Source: Eremophila alpestris peregrina
Taxonomy: Eukaryota; Chordata; Aves; Passeriformes; Alaudidae
DNA: 64,000 bases
Direction: 5' to 3'
Assembly (NCBI GenBank): GCA_009792885.1
Contig: WMCF01000023.1
Span: 11,306,013 to 11,370,012, forward strand
Positions 50,025 through 61,000 of the stretch are shown piece by piece; positions within the stretch are counted from its first letter, which is position 1, and every line of letters begins with the position of its first letter. A program made the position numbers and the translations under genes. The notes below the pieces were generated by a model that saw only the letters and a program-made list of their open reading frames with translations, did no database searches and had not been told where the DNA came from.

Positions 50025-50572
50025 GTATGCAATTAAAGAAAGCCACGCTGCTCCCACTGGGCTGGAGCCAAGGATGACCAAGTGTGCTTGCTCAAGTGCA
50101 GCTGTGGCACTTTAGGTGCAGCCCAGACAATGGAACCCAGTCTGGCCAGAAGCTGCAGTTTGGCAACTCAGACCCATTGGGGGTCTGCCCAGGCACGGGG
50201 AGCAGCAACAGGGAATTAGTTTTATGAGTCAGAGCTGTCATTTCCAAATGGTAGGGTTTGATCTGCAGGAGTTATGTCAGCATAACAGCTTTGCAGCAGC
50301 CAGTGAGACTTTTGTCAGGTGTGTGGTTTACCAGGAGTCTTCAGCTGGAAAATAATTCTCAGGGTCTTTGCACTGAATGGAAAGCATAAAAAGTTTTACC
50401 AATGCTTTTTGTACAGTGTTTATTGCCTCGTTTCAGTACTCCTTAACATAAAAAAAAAAAACCCACCTTTTCTGAAGTAATTATCTATTTCCTACAAATC
50501 TTACTGATACAAAGTGATGCCTATACACTCCAGCTGTAGGTCTCAGCCTCCCAAACAAGATTTGTGTGTGCC

Positions 50573-50935
50573 CTCACAGAATAGTTTGGGTTCTAAGGGA
50601 CGTTTACAGGTGACCTAGTCCAGCTGCCCTGTGATAAGCCGGAACATCTCCAACAGGTTGCTCAGGGCCCTGCCCAACATGCCCTTTAGCATCTCCAGGG
50701 ATGGCTCATCTGCAAATGCCCTGGGCAACCTGTTGCAGTGATTCACCTCATATCTAGTCCGAACTGACCGTCTTTTAGTTTAGAACAATTCCTTCTTGTC
50801 CTGTATCAATGGGCCATGCTAAAAAGTCTGTCCCCATCTTTCTTACAAGCTCCCTTTAACTACTGAGAGGCCCTAATATGGTTTCCCAGGAGCCTTCTCT
50901 TTTTCAGAGAACAACCCCAATGTCCTTATTCTTGT
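50573..50935 (-). mobile_element. CR1 LINE 3'-end fragment
   Basis: In reverse complement this shows CR1 3' landmarks: cacagaatagtttgggttc, tccagctgccctgtgataag, agcatctccagggatggctc, gggcaacctgttgcagtgat, caattccttcttgtcctgta and gagaacaaccccaatgtcc. The 3' end lies at 50573 and the copy fades out near 50935, less than 400 bp before CpG island 2. Confidence 0.9.
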
Positions 50936-51912
50936 GAATTTTCCCATGAACTCCCATGGAAATAGTTGCTTCCGTAATGCTATGCATATGTTTTGAGGGC
51001 TCAGAAAAGACAGGGAAATGACAAACATATGAGCTCCAAACTTCTGAGAAAATGAGGACTGCCAGTGTTTCCGCAATTAAAGATATGCTCTGTACACTGT
51101 CTCTGCCTCCCCCTTTCCCTTATCCAAGATGAATGAAATGTGGAACACTTCACTGAGCCTGGGAAGCAAGTTAAGGTTATAAAAGTGATTGCGTTTGATG
51201 ATGTCACGTCCCTTTTGATGACACGGATAAACCATGTCCAAACCCGTGCTTGGAGCGGGATGAGACTTTTTTGGGGGACTGTTTGGGATGAAAAATGGTG
51301 CAACAAGCAGAGCCCCTCACTGCGGCAAACCCCCGGCGGGGCTCAGGCGCCCCTTACCCCGCCCGGGGCCCGTGCGGCTGCGAAATGCGGAGCGCTCGCC
51401 TCAGGCTGTTGGTGGGGCGGGCGGCAGAGCCCCCGGAGCCGGGTTAACCTCGCCTTACCCCTGACCCTCCTGCGGATCTCCCGCCTCCGAGCACCGTGCC
51501 AGGGCCGGGCGGGCGGCGGGGCGCGCCCCGCGGCGCCGCTCCCTCCGCGGGTGCCGCCGGAGACCGGGAAACTTTCGGAGGGAGCCACTTCCTCGCCCGG
51601 CCCGGCCCGGCGGGGGGAGATGTCAGATGCCGGCAGGGAGAGAGGGAGGGGGGAAGGCGGGGAAGCGCCAGCCTCAGCCCCTCCGCCCGCTGCCAGACGG
51701 CCATTTAAGCCGCGGGCGAGGGGCCGGCGGAAGGAGGCGAGGAGTGGCGGCGCAGAGAAGCGACCGGGCCGGCTCTCCCGCGGCCGCTGCCCCGCTCGCC
51801 CCCTCACTCCGCCCCGCGCAGGGCTTCCCCCGCGGCTCCGTCCCCCCGCCTCTCGCAGGGCGGGGCGCGGGGGAGGGCCGTGCCGCCGGGCGGTGCGGGG
51901 CTCAGCCCGGCC

Positions 51913-51942
51913 ATGTCTCCGGGGGCGGCGGCGTCGGGCTGA
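51913..51942 (+). other. Upstream ORF of 9 codons
   Basis: ATG at 51913 opens MSPGAAASG and stops with TGA at 51940-51942, 37 nt before the main start codon and in a different frame. The context ccggccATGt has C at -3, so it is weak to moderate. If the transcript begins upstream of 51913 it could lower translation of the main frame. The transcription start is inferred, not seen. Confidence 0.5.
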
Positions 51943-51979
51943 GCGGCCGTGCGCGCAGCGGGGAGCGCTCTCCGCCACC

Positions 51980-52048
51980 ATGAGGCGGCTGCCCCTGCCC
52001 TGCCTCCTGCTGCTGCTGCCGCCGCCGCTGCTGCTGCTGCCGGCCGAG
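51980..52048 (+). CDS. First coding exon: signal peptide of a secreted or membrane protein
   Basis: ATG at 51980 has an optimal context (gccaccATGa). The 23 codons read MRRLPLPCLLLLL, then PPPLLLLPAE, a textbook signal peptide: two arginines, a hydrophobic core of about 16 residues dominated by Leu, and an Ala near the end for cleavage. The exon ends exactly between codons (phase 0) at a consensus donor, GCCGAG|GTGAGA, at 52048/52049. The mature protein is therefore encoded by later exons, none of which I can identify in the 12 kb that follow. The frame upstream of this ATG is open back to 51140, so the start rests on context and the signal peptide. The gene cannot be named: signal peptides are not diagnostic. 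The core is encoded by an interrupted CTG/CCG triplet run. Confidence 0.72.
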
Positions 52049-55000
52049 GTGAGACCGAGCTGCGGGAGGCGGGGGGCTGCCGCACCTGCCCCCGCCGCGC
52101 CTGCCCCGGCTCGCTGCCCGCGGCTCGGCGGGGCAGGTGTGCGGCTGGGCTCGGGCTTTGTCCCGCAGCGGCTCCGCCGGTGCCGCCCGCGGAGGGAAGG
52201 GCGGGGGAGGCCGGGCGGCCGCGGTGTGGCCCGGCGGGGGCGTCGCTCACCTGGGGCGGGATCCCCGCGGCCTCCCCCCGCCCGGCCGTAGCGGGGGCTG
52301 TGTGGATTTTAACCCGGCCGTGCAGCCGCGTGGCTCCTTTCGGGGCATGAGGCTGCCCCGCTTGTTTTCCTGGGTAAAAGCTGCCCTGGGTGCAACAGGG
52401 ACGGCTCTCGTCTCCTCAGTGTTGTAGCCTGCCCTCCTCGTGTCGCTGCTGGTTAATTATATTAATAGGGTATATATGGTAATAGGGTGCTTGCGCGTTG
52501 CCCGTGTCCGTGGTGCACATCACCCGCTGGGTTACAGCTTTGGGGATCAGCGCGGAGTTTTCCGGGGAAAATGCTGCCGTGGTGCGGAGCGAGCAGCCCT
52601 GGCGGTACAGGGCAGCGGGTCAGCCGGAGGCCTTGGCCAGCACGCTTGGCTTTGAGGCCCCGCTCTGTCCCCACGTGTGCTGCAGGATGTTCTTCCAAGA
52701 ACACCTTTTAGTGATGTAAATCGGGACGCTTGCCAGGTGACCCACTCAGCATGCTGGCACAGGCTCTCTCACCCTTGCTTCCCTCAGCTGATGGTGCTCT
52801 CAGTGTTTCCGTAGGAGCGCTTCATGGTTGCTGTGAACTCTGATGTTCTGGGGCTTGCTGAACTTTTGCTTCCAGATGTACCCGCGTGTCCTCTCTGCCT
52901 CAGTGGTTTCTGCTACAGAAGTGTGAATGCGTGTTGATAGGAACCAAGGTGCTCAGTAATCTGTGGTGACAGATCTGCCTGAGAGCTGCAGAGCAGAACC
53001 GTACTGCTGCTTTACATTTTTGACTACTTTTTCCTTACCTTGTGTTGGCACCAGCTTGTGATTGCAGCCAGTGACTGTTGTAAACATTTGCTTCCTTGTC
53101 TTGTCTGTTCCAGTTTGGGGCACCTTGCAGTGTTTTGTCACTTGATCTCTGTTTGTTGTTGTACCAAGCCTAGGTTTCAAAGTCTCTTCTGAATAAGAGC
53201 TAAAACTGATATTAAAGTACGCCAGCATTTTGGAAGACCTCAGAGGAGGCCTAGATTGTCCTTGGGTACAGCCTTGCAGGATCTGCCTGCCATGACCTCT
53301 GTGTTTGTAGTTTTTCTTCTCAAACTTGGTATGAAATCTTGTGACTAAGTGCTATCTAATGTTCTATAAGTCAGGCTCTTAATTGGTGTCTAGTGTGATT
53401 AATAATAATACTAAAAAAAAGTGGACCCTCGCCTCAATTACATGTAGTTATATTTATGCATTCATCATCTTGGGACCCAGCTGCAGACCCTCAGCTAGGT
53501 CTTGTTGTTATCAGGGCTTCCATCAACATGCTACAGGGCACAGCTCACATCTGCAGATTTTGGTGTGGCTCATAATTTTATTTGGAAACTGCAGTTCATA
53601 GTCACTATTGACAATTTAGAAGACAACACTTTCAATTTTGATTTAATTGTATCTGTGAGTGTGAAGGCTGAGGCAAGGAAGTCTGTTTACCAGGCTTTTT
53701 AACTAGTGCTGATCAGCACCTGGTGGAGTTCTGAACGTTAGGAACACATGCTTGAACTGCAGACAGGTGGGGGAAAAGGTTCTTTAGGATTTTTTCCTTG
53801 ACGAATAGGATGTAAACCAGGTGCTCAGTGGTGGTGTGATTCTGCAAATCATCCTCTCATTTGAAATTACTAAATCTCACTGTAGCCATTTATGCAGATA
53901 GGGTAGGATAACTCATATTTGGAAAGGTCATTGTGTGTCTATAGCCTATAAGTAATAAGGATGCAGAGTAAAGCCTTGCTTGGAGGCAATGCTTTAAGCA
54001 CAATAGTCTTGTTGCCCATTCCAGTGGTGTTCACACGGTCTTGCCCTCTAAAAATGAGGATGTTCTCTAATTCTGCTCTTTGTGTAGGGTTCTTTGCCTA
54101 GGCTCAGGTGGGTGTTAGAGTTGGCCAGTGCTGTTTGAGGTGTGGCATGTGCTCAGGTGCAGGGATGTGGCCTGGCACTGTCTGGGGAGGCATTTAGCTG
54201 CTGTAGGAAGGTGACAGCAGCTGGCAGGACTGTCAGGCATGAGCTGGGCTTTGTGTGTTGTCAGTAAGAACTCTTACCCCTTCTCTGGAGTCTCCCAGCC
54301 AGCCCCTGAGTGGGAAGGCAGTGGCTCTGGGCTGGGTCTGGCCCCTGTGTTGCCTTTCAGATGACTGTGGGGTCGGGGAGGGGACAGTGCTCCACACTGA
54401 GACCATTGTGGGCCCAGCCACACGCAGGGACTGGGAAGCAGCCGGAACTGTGGAATGGCTGTGTCATGGCAGCTCCTCAGTGGTGTGATGGGCACATGAT
54501 CTTTCTGTGGTGCCTTTTACTCAAGGATAAGCATCTTGCTTATTTTTGAGGAGTTACAGCATAGTGGGAAGAGTTGGAGTTGTTAAAAAACGAACCTTTC
54601 TGTCTATTTTTTATTGAGAGTGATCATATCAGTGATATGGCAAATAACACCTACTACTAAAGGAGTAACAGACAGTGGTTTTGGGCTTTAGAATTACAGT
54701 GTTTTGGTAGTTAGAATTGCAAGTGCCTTTTATATAGACCTAATAGCTAATAGCCTATTCCATACACAGAACTATGATACTGTGTGAGTTGATTATATAG
54801 GATTATGACTTAATTACTGGTCCGAATTTCCAACTGAGGCATTTCCATAAAGAACCATCTTATCTCAAATGGGAGCTTGCCATGTGTGGATGTTGCATGT
54901 GAGATAATTCTGCTATATATTGGTCATTATTAATCATCCTTGTTGAGTCTTCTTCTGTATAGTACACAAAATTTAAATTTTAGTTTGTGACATTATTCTG

Positions 55001-58000
55001 GGTACTCTTCAGCACATGCAAGAAGAAGTTAATAGTAATTACCATTTAACTTCGTGACAAGTTTCCTTACAGCTCATTTGGAGGCTTACAAAAGAATAAA
55101 GATTGAGAAATGCGAGTCTCCATTGCTGCTTCTGTACATGCACTTCTGGGGTAAACCCTTTAATGGCCACTATAAAAACACAGGTATGAGCATTGCTGAT
55201 CTGGAGACCTGAGCAGGCCTGAACTTAAGCAGCACAGACCAGAAGGGGAAGCTGTAGCTGTGAACAGAGTTTGCTTGTGTCTGAGGAGCTTAGAAATAAA
55301 CTTTTCATCTGCTGGGCCAGGTTATTTTTATGTGATGACTGCTTTCATTTCTGTTTGAAACAGCAACACAGGTTAATTTCCTGAGCTTCTTTCTGTTCCT
55401 TACAAAACCCCACAACACAAGCACCTTCTGCAGTGCTCAAAGGAGGCTTTGTCTCCAGCGTGGCATGGATGTGCCCAGTGCTTCCTCAGAGGCATTGCCT
55501 GGCTGCACACTGCAGCACACTCACATGGCTTCCAATGCTTTGAGTCTCCAGCCAGCAACACACAACAAAATATCTTCTTCTGCATATTTGAGATCAGAAT
55601 TCAGGCCCACAGTGGAAATGTTGTCTGTGCAAACAGCCACACTATTATTAGTACTTCCTCAATTATGTGAGCTACATGCGAGTCTTTGTTGAGAATTTTC
55701 ATGGCATGTAACTGTTTTTATGCTTGGAGTTTCTAAATGTGAGCGGAATTGCTGCTGTTTTAAACTCTTTGGTTGTTCATTGTGCAGGGCATAGTCTATA
55801 TAATTTCAATTTATGCATTTCCTTCTTTCTGCTAGAGTTACAGTGTAACATAGAGGGAGCATTTTGAGTGTTGGAGAGTGGTTGGCTACTTGGATGTTTG
55901 TAGGTGCAAAGCTGCTCTATGACATCTACTTGCCTGCTTGGAAGATTCCTGGTATGTGCAAAGGTGAGAGACACTACGAAACCAGTTGGTGGCTGCACAT
56001 CTGGTTGTTGGCCTGATGCTTTTAGTTTGACTCCAAAATTTTAATGCAAATAGTACCTAGAACGTCGTGAAAGGTTGCTGGAAGTGTAGGAGGAGCTAGT
56101 TGAATTTTCTCCAGGGGAGAGGGCCTACTGCTATGTAGGGATGGAAGAAAGAACTTTGCCTTAAATGGAGCTATCAGTAGGAAATTAATTTCCAGTAGGA
56201 GATGACTGTGCAGGGGAGGACTTTAATTGGGAGGGGGTGAACATGTGCTAATATGAAGTGTTAGGAAGCAAAGACTGTGGGGGCAAGAGTGATCAGGCAT
56301 CACAGGAAGAGAAGAACAAAACAGATGCACTGCTCTGGAAGGCTGCACCAAGGCTCTTCTCTAAGTGCTTTCCAGCTGTTCCCAAATGTATCTGCACATA
56401 AACAGGCCCGCTGGGGCGATTAATCCAAAATTCCAGGAGAAAATCCAAGATTAAGTGGGAAAAGTATTTCTGTAATCCAACAAAGAATGGACATGTAAAT
56501 GTGGTCCAACCAGAGCTGAATCAATACATTCATGGCCTCATTTAGTTATCTTCTATGGCCTTCATGGGCCTTCAGTGGAAAAGGCAGAGAAAGGCATGTC
56601 CATATCTTTCCATAAATGTTGTTGGTATTTGGCATGTCATTGTAAGTACTTATTTTCCTGCATCATCAGGAAATTGGAAGAACCCCTTGATATTAGAATC
56701 CAAGCAGTACACCCATCACTCTTCTCCTTCTGTGATCCCTGTGAAGATACCAAAGGCCATGTAGCAAAGCTTCTTTCTCCATTGGTAGAAATGTAATAGG
56801 AGAAAAGGTAACTGTGCTTTTCACTGTGTCTCAGAATTGAAGAAGTTGCACCTACAGAGAAGGAGAAATGGCAGCTCTAAATGGAGGAAGGAGTGGTGTT
56901 GGTGTTTGCTGTGGTGCCAGACCTGTGGGACCTGTAACTGACCTTGGCTATACATGGTGCTTCAAACCCAGCTGGTACGAGTGGGGAAGAGGGCTGAGGC
57001 TGTGTTTGACAAGAGTACTGCTTTGGGAAGGAGAAGGGAGCCCTGTTAGGATCACCTTCAGGCTCTCCTAGCCAGTGTCTGTCTTTTTCTCTCCAGTGTT
57101 GCCCATCTGCTCATTTCCTGTCCTTCTCATACCTCCTGTTTGTTTGGTACACTTTTGAATGGGCTCATTCTTCTGTCCAGTTTTAGCCAAACTTTAGATT
57201 TAGTACAGTTATTTTATTGAGCAAGTAAAAGAAATACCTAGTGTGTCATTGGGAAATTCCTATTGCATGCAAAGGTTTTGTCATGCTCTGCATGTGGGCT
57301 TCTGCTTTAGGGTTGAGCATATGGACGCTTTCTTTAAATGTTGGGTTGGGTGTTTTGTTTATTGGAAGGGCTTAATGGTTTTTTGGTTGATTGGTTTGGC
57401 TTTGTGGTGTGCAGGAGAATGTCATCTACATACTGTAGTACTGGTTTCTGTGTTCTGTGCACCAAAGGAGCCAGGGCTTGAGTATAAGGAATAATTTGTG
57501 TGAACTTCAGCCTTATTTTCCTCACTGAAGGTAAGAAATTTTTGCTTCTGAGACTGTAAAATCATCGGGTAAAGATTTGAACGTCAGGTGCAGAGCTTTA
57601 TTACAAATTACAGCCTGTCTCTTGTGGCCTGGTAAGCAGATGCAGTCTCTTAGCACTTCTTAGCCCCTAAGTGCTGGAGCCCTGTCTCCCTTCATAGCTC
57701 AGGTGAGTGGAGTGATGTGAGTGCCTGTGAGCTTTCCCTTGTTAGGCTTTTATATTTATGTCTACAGCACAGCTGGCCCTGCAATTAGGTGCATTCTCAG
57801 AGTAATTCTTTACTTCCTTTTGGTACTATTGTGGTAGGGATTTTTTTTTGTCTGCCAGCTTGCAAGCAGTTGGGCTGCACCTAGTGCTCCCTAAAGAGGG
57901 TTATTTGTGGAAACTCAGCCTGTCCTTGGTCATTGAGGGATTGTAGCTTGGCATGGCTTTAAATGTATATTTAAAAGCCCCTGCTTCTGCTAGTTCAGCA

Positions 58001-61000
58001 GCTAGTTCAGGATTTTTTTTTTAATGGAGTGTGTCAAAATGAATCATTCATGGATGTCTTGGCAGGTGGTGGTAAGACAGAGAACTCTGCATGCCTGTAA
58101 GAAAGCTCCTGGTCCAGTTCATGATGTTACACATGTCACTCTGCTTGCTGATGGTTTGTGTCTGCAGTGGTGGATGGCTCTGAAGGGTGTTTTTGCACAG
58201 GAATGCTGGTGGCTTTTGTTTCTGCATTTCCCATAGTGGTGGAGTTAGACAGAGCTTTCTGCCATTATTTCCTCTTGTGCACTTGGACTGTAGTAAATTA
58301 GAGCAATTTTAGTAAGCTTCCTTGTTTATTTTCTTGTATACACACATGAACAGGCCACTGCAGGCAGGTCTGTTTCTACATACCTAGTTTTGAGTCCTCA
58401 CTTTCCAGCTGTATTTTCTACCAGCTCTGTTTCTCAAAGTAAGAAGAGAGGCACGCAAAGAATGCCAGCCAGAGGATTGGTTTGTGAGGGCCACATTGAC
58501 TCATGAGACAGAAGGATGCTGCAAAGGATGGGGCAGCAGAGCTTAGCTTTGGGGCAGGCCAGCCCATATAAGCAGCAAAGCTTGGGACCATCCATAGTAT
58601 TACAGACTGGGGAAGGTTCCTGCTGCCCCCCCATAGCAGTTCTTGTGCCTGCAGGATCAACAGTCCCTGTAGAATAAGTGGAGGTCACTTCTTTCTGCTG
58701 CCTGTCCTTCCCAGGGTTTCCTCATGCCCAAAGTAGCTCAGATGACTGAGTCTCAGACTGTTCCCTTGAAACTGTCAACTTCATTTTCCTGAAGATCTCA
58801 TGATACAGAAGGGGAAAATTGTGAGACTTAATTTTAGTTACCTTCTTCTGTCTGCATCAGCTTGAGGACAGCTCAATTGAATTGTTAGTTACTGTCTGAA
58901 TTCACAGTAAGAAAGGTCCCATCTTTGTCTTTATTTGTAAAACTTGCTCTGCTGCTGGACTTTGTGCAAGGTGGCCTCTGTGCTTTGAAGTGGAAAGAGC
59001 AGGGTGGATGCTGGAGTGGAAATGGGTGAGGCTTCCACCACCAGGGACATCTGGATTGGAAAGGCAACACAACTTCTGTATGCTGGCAGGGATATGGGGT
59101 AAATGAGCTCTCTGAGACTAAGATGTGGTTTTGGCTGACAAGGTGAAGGGCTTCCACTGTTTCCCTCTGGGATGCAGGTGAAGTTGGTGCACACTAGCAG
59201 AAAGTAGCAGTGTGGAACCATCAAAAGATAGTGACTTGGCCTTGCTGGTGCAATATTTAGTACAATATGAGGTGTGCCATGGTTTCACTGTACTTTTTAA
59301 ACAATAAACCTGACTTTTTATGAAACACAATGTGAGGAAAATAATGGGTGCCTGTGGCCAGCATCAAATTTACAGATGTAAAGTTGTATTGTGGTTATAA
59401 GGGAGTTTAGGTTTTCTTTCTTTTGTGATTGTGATCTTTGATTCTGCAGGAATTTTACTTACTTATAAATACATCAAATTGGGGGGAAATAAAATGGACG
59501 ACGATATATTGGTAGGGTCCTTTTGGTTCATCAAATTCTGTTTACTTGCTTTTCTCTAGTGAAGGCAGATATGGGAATTCAGGTCTTGACACTGCACGTT
59601 TTATAGTTGCCCATTTATAACCAAGTTTGGAATTGAGTCCATGGCATTGCTGCTACAAGGATTATACTTCCTAAATTCTAGTGTTCTTTCCATCTGCTTG
59701 CAGGGTCAGCTGCCTCTTCTAATGCTAGGCCTGAAGTTCAATACCAATAAAAATGTCCTTTTTGTGGTAGGTTGTGATGTGATTTTTTTTTTTTTTTGCT
59801 AAGTAGTCTGTGCCTGATTAACTGAGGTCTTTGATAGTTTCACCTTCTATAGATTTATACTTTTTTTTATTTTATAAAGGGGAAATGCAGAAATTGTAAC
59901 CACAGTTTCCTTCCCACAGTCTTTGTAAATGTGTGTCTTCAACAAAAAAAAAAGAAGTTCTTTCTTGGGGGAAGTTGGTTATCTTTGGTTCAGTTTACAT
60001 AACACTTTCAGGGTAATTCACCTCTAATTCTGTGCAGCTAGGCAGCAGGGAGAAATGAGCAGGCCAGCTTTGAGGTCAGGATCTGGCTGTGTTAGCTGGC
60101 ACACTGGGCATGTCACAGACACAGGCCTGGTGTTCTAAACTCAGAGTTTCCCATAGATTTTTGTACCTGACAGCTGAGGAAAGGAGACCAACATACTCTT
60201 ACATGAGGTAAAGGAGCAGCATTGATATTTGCAGAATGAAACTTTGTTTAGTTTAGTTTTTTTTTAATTCTCTCTGCTGTTCAAAATCCTATTTCTGAGA
60301 TGAAAGGAAAAAGGAAAAATTTTTGTCCAAGATTCTTTTGCATTTTTTCAAGTGACTGATAGACTAGCCAGTTATTCTAATTAACTTCATACTAATTTTA
60401 AGACTTGTTACAACCAACTAAAAAACCTCTTGCTTTATTGGTGCTAATAAATAGAACATGTTCATTTGAGTGATCAGTGAAAAATTAAATGCATTGCCAC
60501 ATCCATTTTAAAATAATTGGAACTATCCCTCAGCACTTGCTGAGCAATGGTAGATATTGGTATTGTGAATGTGTTGAATGAAATCCAATTTTAAGACATA
60601 ATTATGGGAAAGGACATGGCTGTAAGATCTGGAAGTGGATCTGTTGGGCCTTTGTTCTGTAATCTCCATAACAATGCAGGTAATTGTATGTATATGACAA
60701 ATCTCAACAATGCACTCCTTTGTCTCTATTAAGAGAGAAAACTTGCCTTTGTAATTTACTAAGGACTTGCATTTGGGCATGCTAAAATTTTGGGGAGATA
60801 GTTCCAGAGGAAAAAAGCTAGCTATTTGATAGAAAAAAAAATTAAATAATGTGTTGAATCCATTTTGAAATGGCCTTTTTCCCCGTTTACAGTTAGAGAT
60901 GTAAAGTGTTTAGATGTTTCTTCACAAGATGTGACTTTAGTGGCCAAGTCCTCCAGCACCATGTTAGTGCATTTTTATCTTCTTGTCTTTCTCTCCAATG

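Larger units (their letters stand above)
51300..52700 (+). promoter_or_regulatory. CpG island 2, promoter of the signal-peptide gene
   Basis: The densest part is 51310-52340, with a GC-rich shoulder to about 52.7 kb. It covers the 5' flank, 5' UTR, first coding exon and start of intron 1 of the gene beginning at 51980, so its main direction is rightwards. A CRE-like tgatgtcacgtc lies at 51199-51210 just outside the dense core. At 51698-51713 gacggccatttaagcc contains a YY1-like GGCCATTT and a weak TATA-like TTTAA; a start site some 30 bp on would give a 5' UTR of about 240 nt. Leftward transcription is also possible, as usual for such islands. Confidence 0.88.

Noticed and set aside
51343..51981. 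Minus-strand frame of 212 codons in CpG island 2
   Set aside because: It is an antisense shadow in GC-rich DNA with Arg/Gly/Pro-biased composition. It is not supported by a start context or splice site.
51140..52291. A 383-codon plus-strand open frame through CpG island 2
   Set aside because: It runs from non-island DNA through the promoter and past a consensus splice donor. Only the 23 codons from 51980 to the donor have independent support.
58861..58907. Strong acceptor (tctgtctgcatcag) followed by a donor-like GTAAGA
   Set aside because: All three frames between the two sites contain a stop, so it is not a coding exon; it is probably a pseudo-exon.
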